From Periplaneta americana (lineage: Eukaryota > Arthropoda > Insecta > Blattodea > Blattidae), in NCBI RefSeq assembly GCF_040183065.1, contig NC_091121.1, positions 61,164,287-61,228,286 on the forward strand: a stretch of DNA of 64,000 nucleotides. The letters are read 5' to 3'. Positions 45,105 to 55,474 of the stretch are shown here, one piece after another. The position numbers and the translations under genes are program-made. A model generated the notes under the pieces. The model saw only the letters and a program-made list of their open reading frames with translations. It was not told the origin of the DNA and searched no databases. The stretch's first letter is position 1, and every line of letters begins with the position of its first letter.

Positions 45105-47232
45105 CCTTCTTCTTTTCCTCCTCATCCTTCTCCTTTTCATCTTTTTCATTCTCCTTCTCTTCCACCCCTTCTAGTTCTCCTCCTTCCTCTCCTTATTTTC
45201 CTCTCCCTATTTTTCTCCTTCATCGCCTCCTACTCTTCCCATTCTTCTCTTTCTCCTCCACCGCCTTCAACTCTTCCTCACTCTTTTCCTTCCCCTCCAC
45301 CGCCTCCATCCCCTCCTTATTCTTTTCCTTCTCCTCCACCGTCTCAATCTCCTCCTTATTCTTTTCCTTCTCCTCCACCGTCTCAATCTCCTCCTTATTC
45401 TTTTCCTTCTCCTCCACCGTCTCAATCTCCTTCTTATTCTTCTCCTTCTTCTCCACCGCCTCCAACTCTTCCTCATTCTTCTCCTTCTCCTCCACCACCT
45501 CGATCTCCTCCTTATTCTTTTTCTTCTCCTCCACCGCTTTCATCTCCTCCTTATTCTTCTTCTTCTCCACCGCCTCCAACTCTTCCTCATTCTTTTCCTT
45601 CTCCTCCATCGTCTCAATCTCCTCCTTATTCTTCTCCTTCTTCTCCACCGCCTCCAACTCTTCCTCATTCTTCTCCTTCTCCTCCACCGCCTCCATCTCC
45701 TCCTTATTCTTTTTCTTCTCCTCCACCGCCTTCATCTCCTCCTTATTCTTCTCCTTCTTCTCCACCGCCTCCAACTCTTCCTCATTCTTTTCCTTCTCCT
45801 CCACCGCCTCCATCTCCTCCTTATTCTTTTCCTTCTCCTCCACCGCCTCCATCTCCTCCTCATTCTTTTCCTTCTCCTCCACCGCCTCCAACTCTTCCTC
45901 ATTCTCCTCTTTCTCCTCCACCGCCTCCAACTCTTCCTCATTCTTTTCCTTCTCCTCCACCGCCTCCATCTCCTCCTTATTCTTTTCCTTCTCCTCCACC
46001 GCCTCCATCTCCTCCTCATTCTTCTCCTTCTCCTCCACCGCCTCCATCCCCTCCTCATTCTTCTCCTTCTCCTCCACCGCCTCCAACTCTTCCTCATTCT
46101 GTTCCTTCCCCTCCACCGCCTCCATCTCCTCCTTATTCTTTTCCTTCTCCTCCACCGTCTAAATCTCCTACTTATTCTTTTCCTTCTCCTTCACCGTCTC
46201 AATCTCCTCCTTATTCTTTTCCTTCTCCACCATCTCAATCTCCTCCTCATTCTTCTCCTTCTCCTCCACCGCCTCCAACTCTTCCTCATTCTTTTCCTTC
46301 TCCTCCACCGCCTCCAACTCCTCCTTATTCTTTTCCTTCTCCTCCACCGCCTCCATCTCCTCCTCATTCTTCTTCTTCTCCTCCACCGCCTCCAACTCTT
46401 CCTCATTCTTTTCCTTCTCCACCGCCTCCATCTCCTCCTTATTCTTTTCCTTCTCCTCCACCGCCTCCATCTCCTCCTCATTCTTTTCCATCTCCTTCAC
46501 CGTCTCAATCTCCTCCTTATTCTTTTCCTTCTCCTCCACCGTCTCAATCTCCTCGTCATTCTTCTCCTTCTCCTCCACCGCCTCCAATTCTTCCTCATTC
46601 TTTTCCTTCTCCTCCACCGCCTCCAACTCCTCCTCATTCTTTTCCTTCTCCTCCACCGCCTCCATCTCTTTCTCATTCTTCTCCTTCTCCTCCACCGCCT
46701 CCAACTCTTCCTCATTCTTTTCCTTCTCCTCCACCGCCTCCATCTCCTCCTTATTCTTTTCCTTCTCCTCCACCGCCTCCATCTCCTCCTTATTCTTCTC
46801 CTTCTCCTCCACCGCCTCCAACTCTTCCTCATTCTTTTCCTTCTCCTCCACCGCCTCCATCTCCTCCTTATTCTTTTCCTTCTCCTCCACCGCCTCCATC
46901 TCCTCCTTATTCTTCTCCTTCTCCTCCACCGCCTTCATCTCCTCCTTATTCTTCTTCTTCTCCTCCACCGCCTCCATTTCCTCCTTATTCTTCTTCTTCT
47001 CCTCCTTATTCTTTTCCTTCTCCTCCACCGCCTCTATCTCATCCTTATTCTTCTCTTTTTCCTCCACCGTCTCCATCTCCTCCTCATTCTTCTTCTTCTC
47101 CTCCACCGCCTCCATCTCCTCCTTATTTTTCTCCTTCTCCTTCACCGCCTCCATCTCCTTTTTTTTATTCTCCTCCACCGCCTCCATCTCCTCCTCATTC
47201 TTCTCCTTCTCCACCACCGCCTCCATCTCCTA
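45105..47232 (-). repeat. 39-bp minisatellite, about 54 units, with extreme strand asymmetry
   Basis: The plus strand is almost pure pyrimidine, built from units such as CCTCCACCGCCTCCATCTCC followed by TCCTTATTCTTTTCCTTCT. Because 39 = 3 x 13, the minus strand is open for long stretches (46155-45220, 311 codons; 47226-46168, 352 codons) as a 13-residue repeat of the type EEMEAVEEKEKNK. The halves are separated by a stop around 46158. Units fall into coupled flavours: M with NK, L with NE, and I-E-T. I treat it as a satellite rather than a gene: it sits antisense in an intron, with no start, splice or non-repetitive coding context. A glutamate/lysine-rich coiled protein remains possible. Confidence 0.9.
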
Positions 47233-47365
47233 CGCAACTACGCATCTACCTACCTGCTCAACTGCCTATCTTCCTATTTACCTAATACCTACCCATTTAT
47301 CGATCTATAAATCCATTCATCCACTAACCCATCTATCCATGTATTGATCCATACATCTGCTTACT
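47233..47365. repeat. Degenerate tetranucleotide stretch (CTAC/CATC-like)
   Basis: Words such as CTACCTACC, TACCTAATACC and CCATTCATCC decay out of the minisatellite edge. Confidence 0.7.
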
Positions 47366-47834
47366 TAATTATATAATTAAATATCGAGTGGAATAAACAT
47401 ACGAAATCTTGAGCACTTTACACACTGGAAGAAAAGATTTAGTTTCAACGCTAACTCTTATAAGTTTATAACAGTTACTGATTTTCTCATATTTTGTAGC
47501 AGATATTGTACTTTCTTGTTGCTCTTTTTGCATAATCTCAGCATTGCTTTCCATTTTTATGACATGCCCATTCTTCCTGTCGCCAGTCCTGTTTGTTGAC
47601 TATCGCTTTCATTCTTTTATGAGACGTCTCAAGTAGCAGTGACGTCACCGCAAAACCGATTATGTACATAAAATCGTTCGTCACAGGCGTCAGTACAACT
47701 GCGCAGTGATTCCCAAACTTAATCTAACAATCTTCTGATACTTTCAAAATCATGAAGTCGAAAACAAATTAATCAAAGACGCCTTTTAGACTCAACTAAC
47801 AGAACACATGAACGAATGAAGTCAGATCGATTAA
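47366..47834. other. Intronic DNA, no gene seen
   Basis: No supported feature. Confidence 0.4.
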
Positions 47835-47835
47835 C

Positions 47836-47881
<46 letters not shown>

Positions 47882-47890
47882 TAATAATTT
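47835..47890. repeat. (TAA)n microsatellite
   Basis: About 14 TAA units followed by ATGATAATAA, next to the 3' end of the LINE A fragment, of which it may be the expanded tail. Confidence 0.95.
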
Positions 47891-47894
47891 ATTT

Positions 47895-48160
47895 ACATAC
47901 TTATGGCTTTTAAGAAACCCGGAGGTTCATTGCCGTCCTCACACAAGCCCTCCATCGGTCCCTATCCTGAGCAAGATTAATCCAGTCTCTACAATCATAT
48001 TCCACCTCCCTCAAATCCATTTTAATATTATCCTCCCATCTATGTCTCGGTCTCCCCAAAGATCTTTTTTCCTCCGGCCTCCCAACTAACACTCTATATG
48101 CATTTTTGAATTCGCCCATACGTGCTACATGCCCTTCCCATCTCAAACGTCTGGATTTAA
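47895..48160 (-). pseudogene. LINE family A C-terminal fragment
   Basis: A clean minus-strand frame reads MRWEGHVARMGEFKNAYRVL, VGRPEEKRSLGRPRHRWEDN and IKMDLREVEYDCRDWINLAQ, then the stop. This is the very C-terminus of the LINE whose upstream part is seen at 1337-1962. 5'-truncated. Confidence 0.9.
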
Positions 48161-48322
48161 TGTTCCTAATTTGTCTGGTAAAGAAAAACCCCTTAACTCA
48201 AGTGTAATTTATTATCTATATAATAGTTTCTTCGGTAAGGAATTTTCATTAGCACGAGTATTTGTACTTATCACAGAACTTGTTGCTCTTGCTAGTGCTG
48301 TTCGTGTTTGTGTCTGATCATA

Positions 48323-48558
48323 GGGTAAATTAGGGTATGTTGGGCAATCGGGCATGTTGGAAACTTTGTACTTTAACGTGTTACCTCGCCACTTGTGGGC
48401 ACCACATTCTGCTAGAAGTCAATGACGGAAGTAGCCACGAGTGGGGCTACTTTCGTCATTGACTTCTAGTAGAATGTGGTGCCCACAAGTGGCGTGGTAA
48501 TACGTTAAAGTACAAAGTGTCCGACATGCCCGATTGTCCAACATACACTAATTTACCC
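48323..48558. mobile_element. Hairpin MITE (236 bp) 77 bp upstream of exon 2
   Basis: TA-flanked (48321-48322 and 48559-48560). Arms: GGGTAAATTAGGGTATGTTG against its complement, continuing through GGGCACCACATTCTGCTAGA and back with TCTAGTAGAATGTGGTGCCC, so almost the whole element folds on itself. No coding sequence. Confidence 0.92.
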
Positions 48559-48635
48559 TATAAAAAATCAAGTTAATAAAAGAATCAGGTATTATAATAA
48601 TATGTAGAATCTGACAGAGTTAATTTATATTCCAG

Positions 48636-48713
48636 GATGAGGATATCGAAGACCGAACAATTCTCCAATACAGCATTACTGAACAGCAAGTATATTCGAA
48701 GAGAACAAAAGAG
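48636..48713 (+). CDS. Exon 2 of the host gene
   Basis: Acceptor TTATATTCCAG, 78 nt, donor GAG|GTAGGT. It enters and leaves in phase 0 and adds 26 codons beginning DEDIEDRTILQYSITEQQ and ending SKRTKE: an acidic, polar linker without cysteines between the first C-x3-C pair (exon 1) and the cysteine-rich exon 3. Its small size and lack of a conserved motif make it the least certain of the inner exons; skipping it would keep the frame. Confidence 0.5.
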
Positions 48714-49435
48714 GTAGGTAATAAAATTTTCTGCACGATCGTATTTTTCGTTGTATTTACACCTATTGTTTTAGGCCTTGAAAGTTAGAATTCCACACAG
48801 AAACTTGATGCTAAGCAAACGATTCTTCGTAACAAAACTATACTGAAATATAGTGAATTGCAAAATATACTGAAATAGACCCATTACAGTGCACTTAGTG
48901 TTACTTAGTTACCATTGCAGTGCAGTTTTGCGAAGGTTTTGGAAAAATATTGCTCTAAATTTTCAATGCAAAATATATTGTATTTGCAATTAAAATAATC
49001 GTGCAAAAAATGTTGTACAATATACGTTTGTGAAGTGCATTACAAAATCTCGGAAATGAAATCTCGCTGTGCTCGTTTTTCAAACTTTTCCTAGATTTTG
49101 TAAAAAAAAAACACTTTCCAACCTAACATAAAGATTAATTTTTTGCCCTACAGAATGTATCTGTTATGGTAACAATTCTATAGCGCTGGAAAAAGTGGTA
49201 TAAGTCAAAAATGTTAATTTTACAGGAGAAGGAAAAAAATGTCTTCACACTGGTTTATGTCGATTTGATTTTCTTCTGTATGAATTATTGTAATGAGAGA
49301 AATACTTATGTCTCTTTTCCCAAGCGAGCAGATGTTCCGTAAGTTGTCAATAAATTAATAAAAAATGTTTGTGGAAACTGACTTATGTCACTTTTCCCAA
49401 GCATTGCAGAATTGATATTAAGGAGAAAAATTCGC

Positions 49436-49507
49436 TCCGACGCCGGGGGTCGAACCCGGGTCCTTGGTTCTACGTACCAAGCGCTCTAACCACTGTGCCA
49501 CGCCCAA
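49436..49507 (-). repeat. tRNA-Tyr-like element, copy 1 (degraded)
   Basis: The minus-strand body has a D arm close to GCACAGTGGTTAGAGC, an anticodon arm CTTGGT-ACGTAGA-ACCAAG whose centre is GTA (Tyr), and a T arm GGGTTCGACCC. The acceptor strands (TTGGGCG, CGTCGGA) no longer pair well. It sits in a larger repeat shared with copy 2, so it is a dispersed tRNA-derived repeat or pseudogene. Animal tRNA-Tyr genes normally have an intron; none is seen. Confidence 0.65.
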
Positions 49508-49775
49508 GTTCAATCCACAGCACCGGATCGAATCCCCCTCTTCTAGTGTTTTTCTCTTTGTGACCTTACTCCATGTTCGCCATATATGTTGACAAGTTAT
49601 ATTAAGTAAACTGCCATTATACAAGGAGCGCACTCAATTGAGTGACTTGGTGGCCGGGATTCCACACTATATGCACTGTTGGGCGAAGAATCTACATACC
49701 GGTAAAGATTAATTTTTTTGTCCTACAGAATTTATCTGTTACGGTAACAATTGATATTAGAGGAGAAAAATTCGC

Positions 49776-49847
49776 TCCGGCGCCGGGGATCGAACCCGGG
49801 TCCTTGGTTCTACGTACCAAGCGCTCTAACCACTGAGCTACGCCGAA
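49776..49847 (-). repeat. tRNA-Tyr-like element, copy 2 (well-formed)
   Basis: Minus strand: acceptor TTCGGCG pairs with CGCCGGA, D arm GCTCAGTGGTTAGAGC, anticodon arm CTTGGT-ACGTAGA-ACCAAG with GTA, T arm CCGGGTTCGATCCCCGG. Both internal pol III boxes look usable. The anticodon stem is one pair longer than normal for a seven-base loop, arguing against a normal tRNA. The flanks (GGAGAAAAATTCGCTCCG and CGGATCGAATCC) are shared with copy 1. Confidence 0.65.
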
Positions 49848-49880
49848 TTTCAATCCCCAGCATCGGATCGAATCCATATA

Positions 49881-51356
49881 CAGGGTGTTTAAAAAATACG
49901 GGGCATAATTTCAGGTATGTATTTCCCACATGTAGACAATCAAAATAGTTCATTACAACATGTGTCCGGAAATGCTTCATTTCCGAGTTATGGCCTTCAC
50001 AACATTGAAATTCACCGGAACGTTTTTCTTTCCTCAGGTCGTTGTCATTACAGAAGATGTTCAAAATGTCCACCTCCTGCTTGAATACAGACCTCACATC
50101 GATGTCTCATTGACCTGCGAACACGATCCCAAACTTCAGGAGTATTGCGTATGTCCTCAGAACATGCCACAATTCGATTCCGAAGGGATTCCAAATCAGG
50201 CACCGGAGACGAATAAACCAATGATTTTAAATGGCCCCACAAGTAGAAATCGAGAGGATTCAGATCAGGTGAGCGTGGAGGCCAAGCAATTGGGCCATCT
50301 CCACCTATCAGGAAACCTTCGATCCAAGTACCGGCGAGCCGTACGACTGAAGTGTGCAGGAGCGCCATGCAAGAAGTGAATGTGTTGACGATTGATCAGT
50401 GGAGTGTCTTCTAAAACATGAGGTATGGTGTTTTCCAGGAAGTTTGTGTACGCCTGCCACGTAAGTCTGTTTACAAGTACATGGGATCCAACTAATCGAT
50501 CACCAATGATACCGGCCCACATGTTGAGGGAGAACCGCACCTGGTGATGAGATGGAACAGTTGCACGTGGGTTTTCATACGCCCATACATGCTGATTGTG
50601 GAAATTTGTTATGCCATCTCGTGTGAACTGTGCTTCATCTGTAAATAATACTAAGGCAGGAAAGTTCGAATTTACACCACTCTGCTGCAAGAACCACTGA
50701 CAGAACCTAACTCGTGCAGGGTAATTTGCTGGTGACAGGGCCTGTACACGTTGCAAATGATAAGGATACAATTGATACTCTTTCAACAGTCTCCAGACAG
50801 TCGTATGAGGAGCATTGACTTGCAACGCTACCCTTCATGTGCTGATAGAAGGAGTCATGTTCACAGCCTCCAGAATCTCCTCCTGTACTTCTGGAGTTGT
50901 AGATCTTGGTCGTCCCCTTTCCAAACCAGGAGAGTTAAATTTTCCATACTCGCACAACGGTAATGGAGACGTACAAATGTTTCCGATCTGGACATTGTCG
51001 CTGTGGGTACCTCTCCTGCTACAAACGACGAGCCAGCGCAGCATTGCCGTCCGCCTTACCTTACATGAAGTGTATCTCTGCCAGCTCTTGATTTGAATAC
51101 ATGTCGCACAGTGTAACGCCTACACAACACTGAATGTAACCTTCGCCTCGGAATGAACTGTCAGAGTGCACTCTTAATGTCTCCTCTGACGTCAACGACC
51201 TGCGGAAAGTAAAACGTCCCGGTGAATTTCAATGTTGTGAAGGCCATAACTCGGAAATAAAGCATTTCCGGACACATGTTGTAATGAACTATTTTGATTG
51301 TCTACATGTGGGAAATACATACCTGAAATTATGCCCCGTATTTTTGAAATACCCTG
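49881..51356 (-). mobile_element. Tc1/mariner transposon, copy 2
   Basis: Same family as 4328-5821: TA-flanked (49879-49880 and 51357-51358), ends CAGGGTGTTTAAAAAATACG and its inverted partner, with long terminal inverted repeats. It sits immediately beyond the tRNA-Tyr-like repeat. Confidence 0.92.
50048..51100 (-). pseudogene. Tc1/mariner transposase copy 2, disabled
   Basis: Collinear with the transposase at 4495-5560 but split into frames 51044-50835, 50825-50265 and 50368-50048. It shares the N-terminal TAG (51019-51021) and TAA (51061-51063) with copy 1. It also has its own damage: FLHGAPAHFS lacks the catalytic Asp of FLHDGAPAHFS through a 3-nt deletion, two codons are lost before YENPRAT, and a frameshift lies before the third catalytic block. 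Confidence 0.9.
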
Positions 51357-51589
51357 TATAGACAGACAGGCAGATCATTTCAAACACATTACGAAGAACA
51401 CATCACAGCCATAACAAAACTAAAAAACACTTCCATTTAAGCAGAACACATCACAAATCCTAACCACACCTACAGAGACATGAAAAACATATAATACATA
51501 TTCCGACATATTATTTCGTTATTATTAATAGTAGCAATGATAATAACGTGACGTGGTTACTTGTATAGAACAACTCTGGATGGAAATAA

Positions 51590-52310
51590 AATTCCAGCAG
51601 ATTTATTATTGATCTTAGGAAGGCATTTTACATTGTTAATTATTAAATTTTGTTACATAAACTGAAATCTATTGGTATTAGAGGTGTTGTTTTATAGTGG
51701 TTTAGGAGTTATTTAAGTGAACGGTATCAGTATCCCTGAGTGAATAACTTGGAAGTGGTACTCTCTTATTATCATGTGGTGTACGGTAAGGATCAATTTT
51801 TGGACCTCTTCTCTTTCTTATTTATCTCAATAGCATAAAATTCTTTCATTTACATGGAACTGTCACTCTTTTTGCAGATGACACTAATGTTTTTTATATT
51901 ACTGACTACAATGAAGAACTGTTTGAAAGGTTTGAGGCAGATATTATTCTTCAAAATTGGTTGTTAAGTGCAAATAAGCTTTCTTTGAATGTGAATAAAG
52001 CTGAGTAGTTATACTATTTTTACTAGACCCTCTTTTTATTTTATTATTCCGAAAAAATTAAAGTTTAATAATTATGTAATACAAAAAGTTACGTTCTGTA
52101 ACTATACTTTCTAGATGCCGAAATAAGAACACGATACCAAAGTCCTTAAAATTACTTCAAACTATAAAATCCTTTGCTGCACACAGAATCTACCGAAGTA
52201 CTAGTTTGATCTTATTAAGAGAAAGAGTATTTTTCACATATTGTAGGAATTTAGATTCAATTGAAAAAATAAAAATAAAACACAAAAGCTCAGTTCTTTG
52301 GAGTACCCAG
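51590..52310 (+). pseudogene. LINE reverse-transcriptase fragment with intact FADD block
   Basis: Plus-strand frames give IDLRKAFYIVNY and then, after breaks, LHGTVTLFADDTNVFYITDY and LLSANKLSLNVNKAE, the palm region of a CR1-like non-LTR reverse transcriptase. Stops and frameshifts separate the blocks. Sequence to about 52310 looks like its decayed C-terminal part. Confidence 0.75.
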
Positions 52311-52319
52311 ATGTAACAA

Positions 52320-53086
52320 GCGTAACAGAGTAGACGAACCCTCTGGTCTTACCCATCCGCCCTGAGAGCTCTGATGATGGAATTTATATATAGTTCCGAG
52401 ACGTTGAAAATATTAAGTTCCAAGACACGGTGGAACAATTAAAAACCTATTTCTAAATCAAGGTAATTGGCGACATGTTAAATAACTGAATTTCTATGAA
52501 TCAAGTAAACCATAATGGCTAAGTGTGTTCATTCCCTATGTGACCAATTATTTTGTATAATTCAGAAGAGTATTACAGTGATATTCGCAATAATATTCCA
52601 CTTTTCAATATTATTCTCGTGAGAATATAATCAGATGGTTATATTCGATTTGCCATTGCCATTATTTACATTATTACGCAGAGTAAAATATCCACATCAT
52701 GACATGTATACCTTCTACAACATGTCATATGCATATAATTCTGCAAATTGATCAACTCATGAAAAGAATATTTAGCGATGAACAGATTTGCATCAAACAG
52801 ATCTGCATCAAACAGATTGTTTATTGACGTACAAATAACATTAAATTTGTAACCTAACTGGAGCAATATTATTAGCTACTTGTGTGTAGTTCAATTGTGT
52901 GATAGAGAATAATTTGTTTTCAGAGAAATTAATATGTGCAGCATTCCTTAAACTGTAATATGAATTAAAAGTCAACTTATTTACACACTTCTGAACATTT
53001 TCTGTATATTTTGCAAAAAAGGAGAACACGTGTAACAACATTCTTCCTCCAGAATCTGTCTGCAATTTGTTACTACGTGCTTAAAG
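52320..53086. other. Intronic DNA, no gene seen
   Basis: AT-rich with direct repeats of ATCAAACAGAT near 52790-52820; nothing else. Confidence 0.4.
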
Positions 53087-53098
53087 CCAAAGAGAAGT

Positions 53099-53324
53099 TG
53101 GCCTGGTTGGCGAGTTGGTATAGCGCTGGCCTTCTATGCTCGAGGTTTGCGGGTTCGATCCCGGGCCAGGTCGATGGTATTTAAGTGTGCTTAAATGCGA
53201 CAGGCTCATGTCAGTAGATTTAGTAAAAGAACTCCTGCGGGACAAAATTCCGGCACATCGGCAACGCTGATATAACCTCGGCAGTTGCAAGCGTCGTTAA
53301 ATAAAACATAACATTTAACAGTTA
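53099..53324 (+). mobile_element. SINE-3 copy (tRNA-derived), with target duplication later hit by a hAT element
   Basis: Head TGGCCTGGTTGGCGAGTTGG with A-box-like sequence and B box GGGTTCGATCCCGG, a body with GGCTCATGTCAGTAGATTTA, and the tail GCGTCGTTAAATAAAACATA. The 5' target copy is AAAGAGAAGT (53089-53098). The 3' copy was split by the hAT element, whose own duplication is AAAGAGAA. Confidence 0.88.
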
Positions 53325-53333
53325 CAAAGAGAA

Positions 53334-54060
53334 TAGAGATGAACAACGATCGAGAAAGCAAGACTAACAGCGCCCGCAAAGCCGAAAACCCGCACAACAA
53401 TGTTGTATTACGTCGCGTCGTTGACGTAAACACTGCTTGTGAGTGTACCTAGACGTCGAGATTGATCACTCCCCAAGTCCCGAACGTCATGTAGCCTTCA
53501 ATCGCCACAGTTGTTTATACCTGATTGAACTTTTATCTACTTTGGCAACTGTTATTTATGTATAAACGATCAAGTAGCCTATTTGAAACATCATCTCTAC
53601 CGTTCAGTGTATAAAAATCCGTTCCCCAGTCTTTATTTAATTACTAGGCCTTTAATAAAAGGCTAGGAATTTTCTTTTCATATGTTTAAGATCAAGTGTC
53701 CAATCTCAAGTAGAAAGATATTAACGTTATGTTCTATGTTCCTTAGAAATACAAATTTATTTGAGAATTGTTTTCTTTCTATTTATATAACCGTAGGTAA
53801 TATCATATAATAGAACCAAAGCATTTTGATAACTATGATATTGTTCCGTTTTGTCTTTTTGTCTCATTTAAACATTTATAATGTTATTTATTTCAATTAT
53901 GTATGTTATTCAAAGTTACGAAATCTTTCCACGCCGACCAAATGCTATTTCGAGAATGACGAGCGAGACTCGAAGCGCACGAGAATGACGAGACGAGACT
54001 CGAAAGACAAATGCAACGAACACAGCGAGCGAGAACGGCAGTTAGTTTTGTTCATCTCTA
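53334..54060. mobile_element. hAT-type non-autonomous element, short copy with perfect 8-bp target duplication
   Basis: Begins TAGAGATGAACAACGATCGA and ends GTTTTGTTCATCTCTA; AAAGAGAA flanks it on both sides (53326-53333 and 54061-54068). No transposase. Same ends as 42181-44278 but in inverse orientation and without that copy's internal insertions. Confidence 0.92.
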
Positions 54061-54068
54061 AAAGAGAA

Positions 54069-54590
54069 GTAATTCCTATATTACATATTTTACGTAGAAT
54101 AAAAAAAAACAGTAAACACTAAAGGGAATAAAGTACAATATAGACTAGTCTCTTTGAAGTCAGCATTGCAGAGGGAAAAGTATAAATTAAAATATCTTTT
54201 ATATTGATGTTGTCTGAAGGTATCTTGAGGGTCTTGGAACGCTGTTAATATTAATTATCTCTTGTGCTCTATATTTTCTAGTTTATTTCCTTCTTTATCA
54301 CTTTAGTTCTTAATATTGCACAGTTTTATAAAGCTTAATTAATGATCTCTTTTATTTAATATTCCGTCCGTAATCCACCCACGGTTAAATTGTAGCCTTC
54401 ACTTTATTCGCGTGTTGTCCTGCAGCGAAACCTTCAGTCTCAGTAGAGACATTTTTAACCGTAAAAGTTTCTCTCAACATATCAGGTAACTTGTTGGAAA
54501 AGGAGCTATTGGCCAATAATTCTCTTAGGTGACCAATGTTATTTTTACGCTTTGTAAATCTACCTTTTTTGTACACCGCTGCGGAATAAC
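54069..54590. other. Intronic DNA, no gene seen
   Basis: No supported feature. Confidence 0.4.
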
Positions 54591-54597
54591 GGTTAAT

Positions 54598-54870
54598 AAA
54601 TGAAGCTGTGTTGGAAAGAATGGGTGAAGAAAGAATGATGCTGAAACTAATCAGGAAGAGAAAAAGGAATTGGTTGGGTCACTGGCCGAGAAGAAACTGC
54701 CTACTGAAGGATGTACTGGAAGGAATGATGAACGGGAAAAAGAGTTCGAGACAGAAGAAGATATGAGACGTTAGATTATATTAAGATATATGGATCATAT
54801 GAGGAGACAAAGAAGAAGACAGAAAATAGGAAAGTTTGGAGAAAGTTGGGTTTGCAGTGAAAGACCTGTC
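54598..54870 (+). pseudogene. LINE family B C-terminal fragment
   Basis: In one plus-strand frame it matches the 6240-6510 part of LINE B: EAVLERMGEERMMLKLIRKR, NWLGHWPRRNCLLKDVLEGM, then a shift and the KVWRKLGLQ-like end. Confidence 0.85.
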
Positions 54871-54879
54871 CTTTGGCAG

Positions 54880-55470
54880 AACACTATGAATGAATGACTA
54901 TCTGTCTGTGAAACAAGCGTATCCGTGTTCAGATCTTGCAGGGTTGTGGTTTTACCGAGATTTTCCCTCAATCAATTGAAGCATAATTTAGGGGTAATAT
55001 TCGGCGTTGAATGTCAGATTCAATTCGACATCACTTATTCAATTGTCATTATCATCATTACCATAGCCCGGTTTAAGTTCACGGTGCACCATGCTGTATT
55101 CGTACAAGAACGCGGCCATTCGGCGACAAATATCATTCACAAAACAAGAAGTTAAATTTCTTAGCAAGGTTTGTTTCAGAAAATAATTAAAACCACAAAT
55201 CCCCAATTGTAGACTTTTTGTGGAAGTGGTCCCAAAGACTTGCACCGTGGCCTGAGGCTTATTGTGTTTACCACTCCTGTTCTGTGAATGATATTTGTCG
55301 CCGAAATGTAATGGTTTAAAGTTTATGAAAACAAAGTTCGAATTTTCTTTCTCTCAACATTGCTAAAACTATAATTATCCCTTTTCCATTAACTCGTAAC
55401 AGTTATAAATTGCCCATTTCTCCCCTAAACATTAAATTATACAGTTCAGGTTGTTCCGCAATTACCTGTA
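54880..55470. other. Intronic DNA with a 20-bp inverted repeat
   Basis: 54945-55030 resembles a very decayed SINE-1 central domain (ACCGAGATTTTCCCTCAATC). CGGCGACAAATATCATTCAC at 55121-55140 is repeated as its exact complement at 55284-55303. No gene. Confidence 0.5.
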
Positions 55471-55474
55471 TCTA

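Larger units (their letters stand above)
610..48635 (+). other. Intron 1 of the host gene (about 48 kb)
   Basis: The intron is bounded by the donor GTATGT at 610 and the acceptor TATATTCCAG ending at 48635. It holds most of the transposons and satellites listed below and no other host exon that I can support. Its assignment rests on exon 1 and exon 2 both being in phase 0 and on the whole chain of five exons staying open. Confidence 0.5.

Noticed and set aside
45220-47226. Long glutamate/lysine and arginine/tryptophan-rich proteins
   Set aside because: All three minus frames of a 39-bp satellite stay open because the unit is divisible by three. No start context, no splice sites and no unique coding sequence.
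49776-49847. Functional tRNA-Tyr gene
   Set aside because: Repeated with flanks, extended anticodon stem and no intron; better explained as a tRNA-derived repeat.
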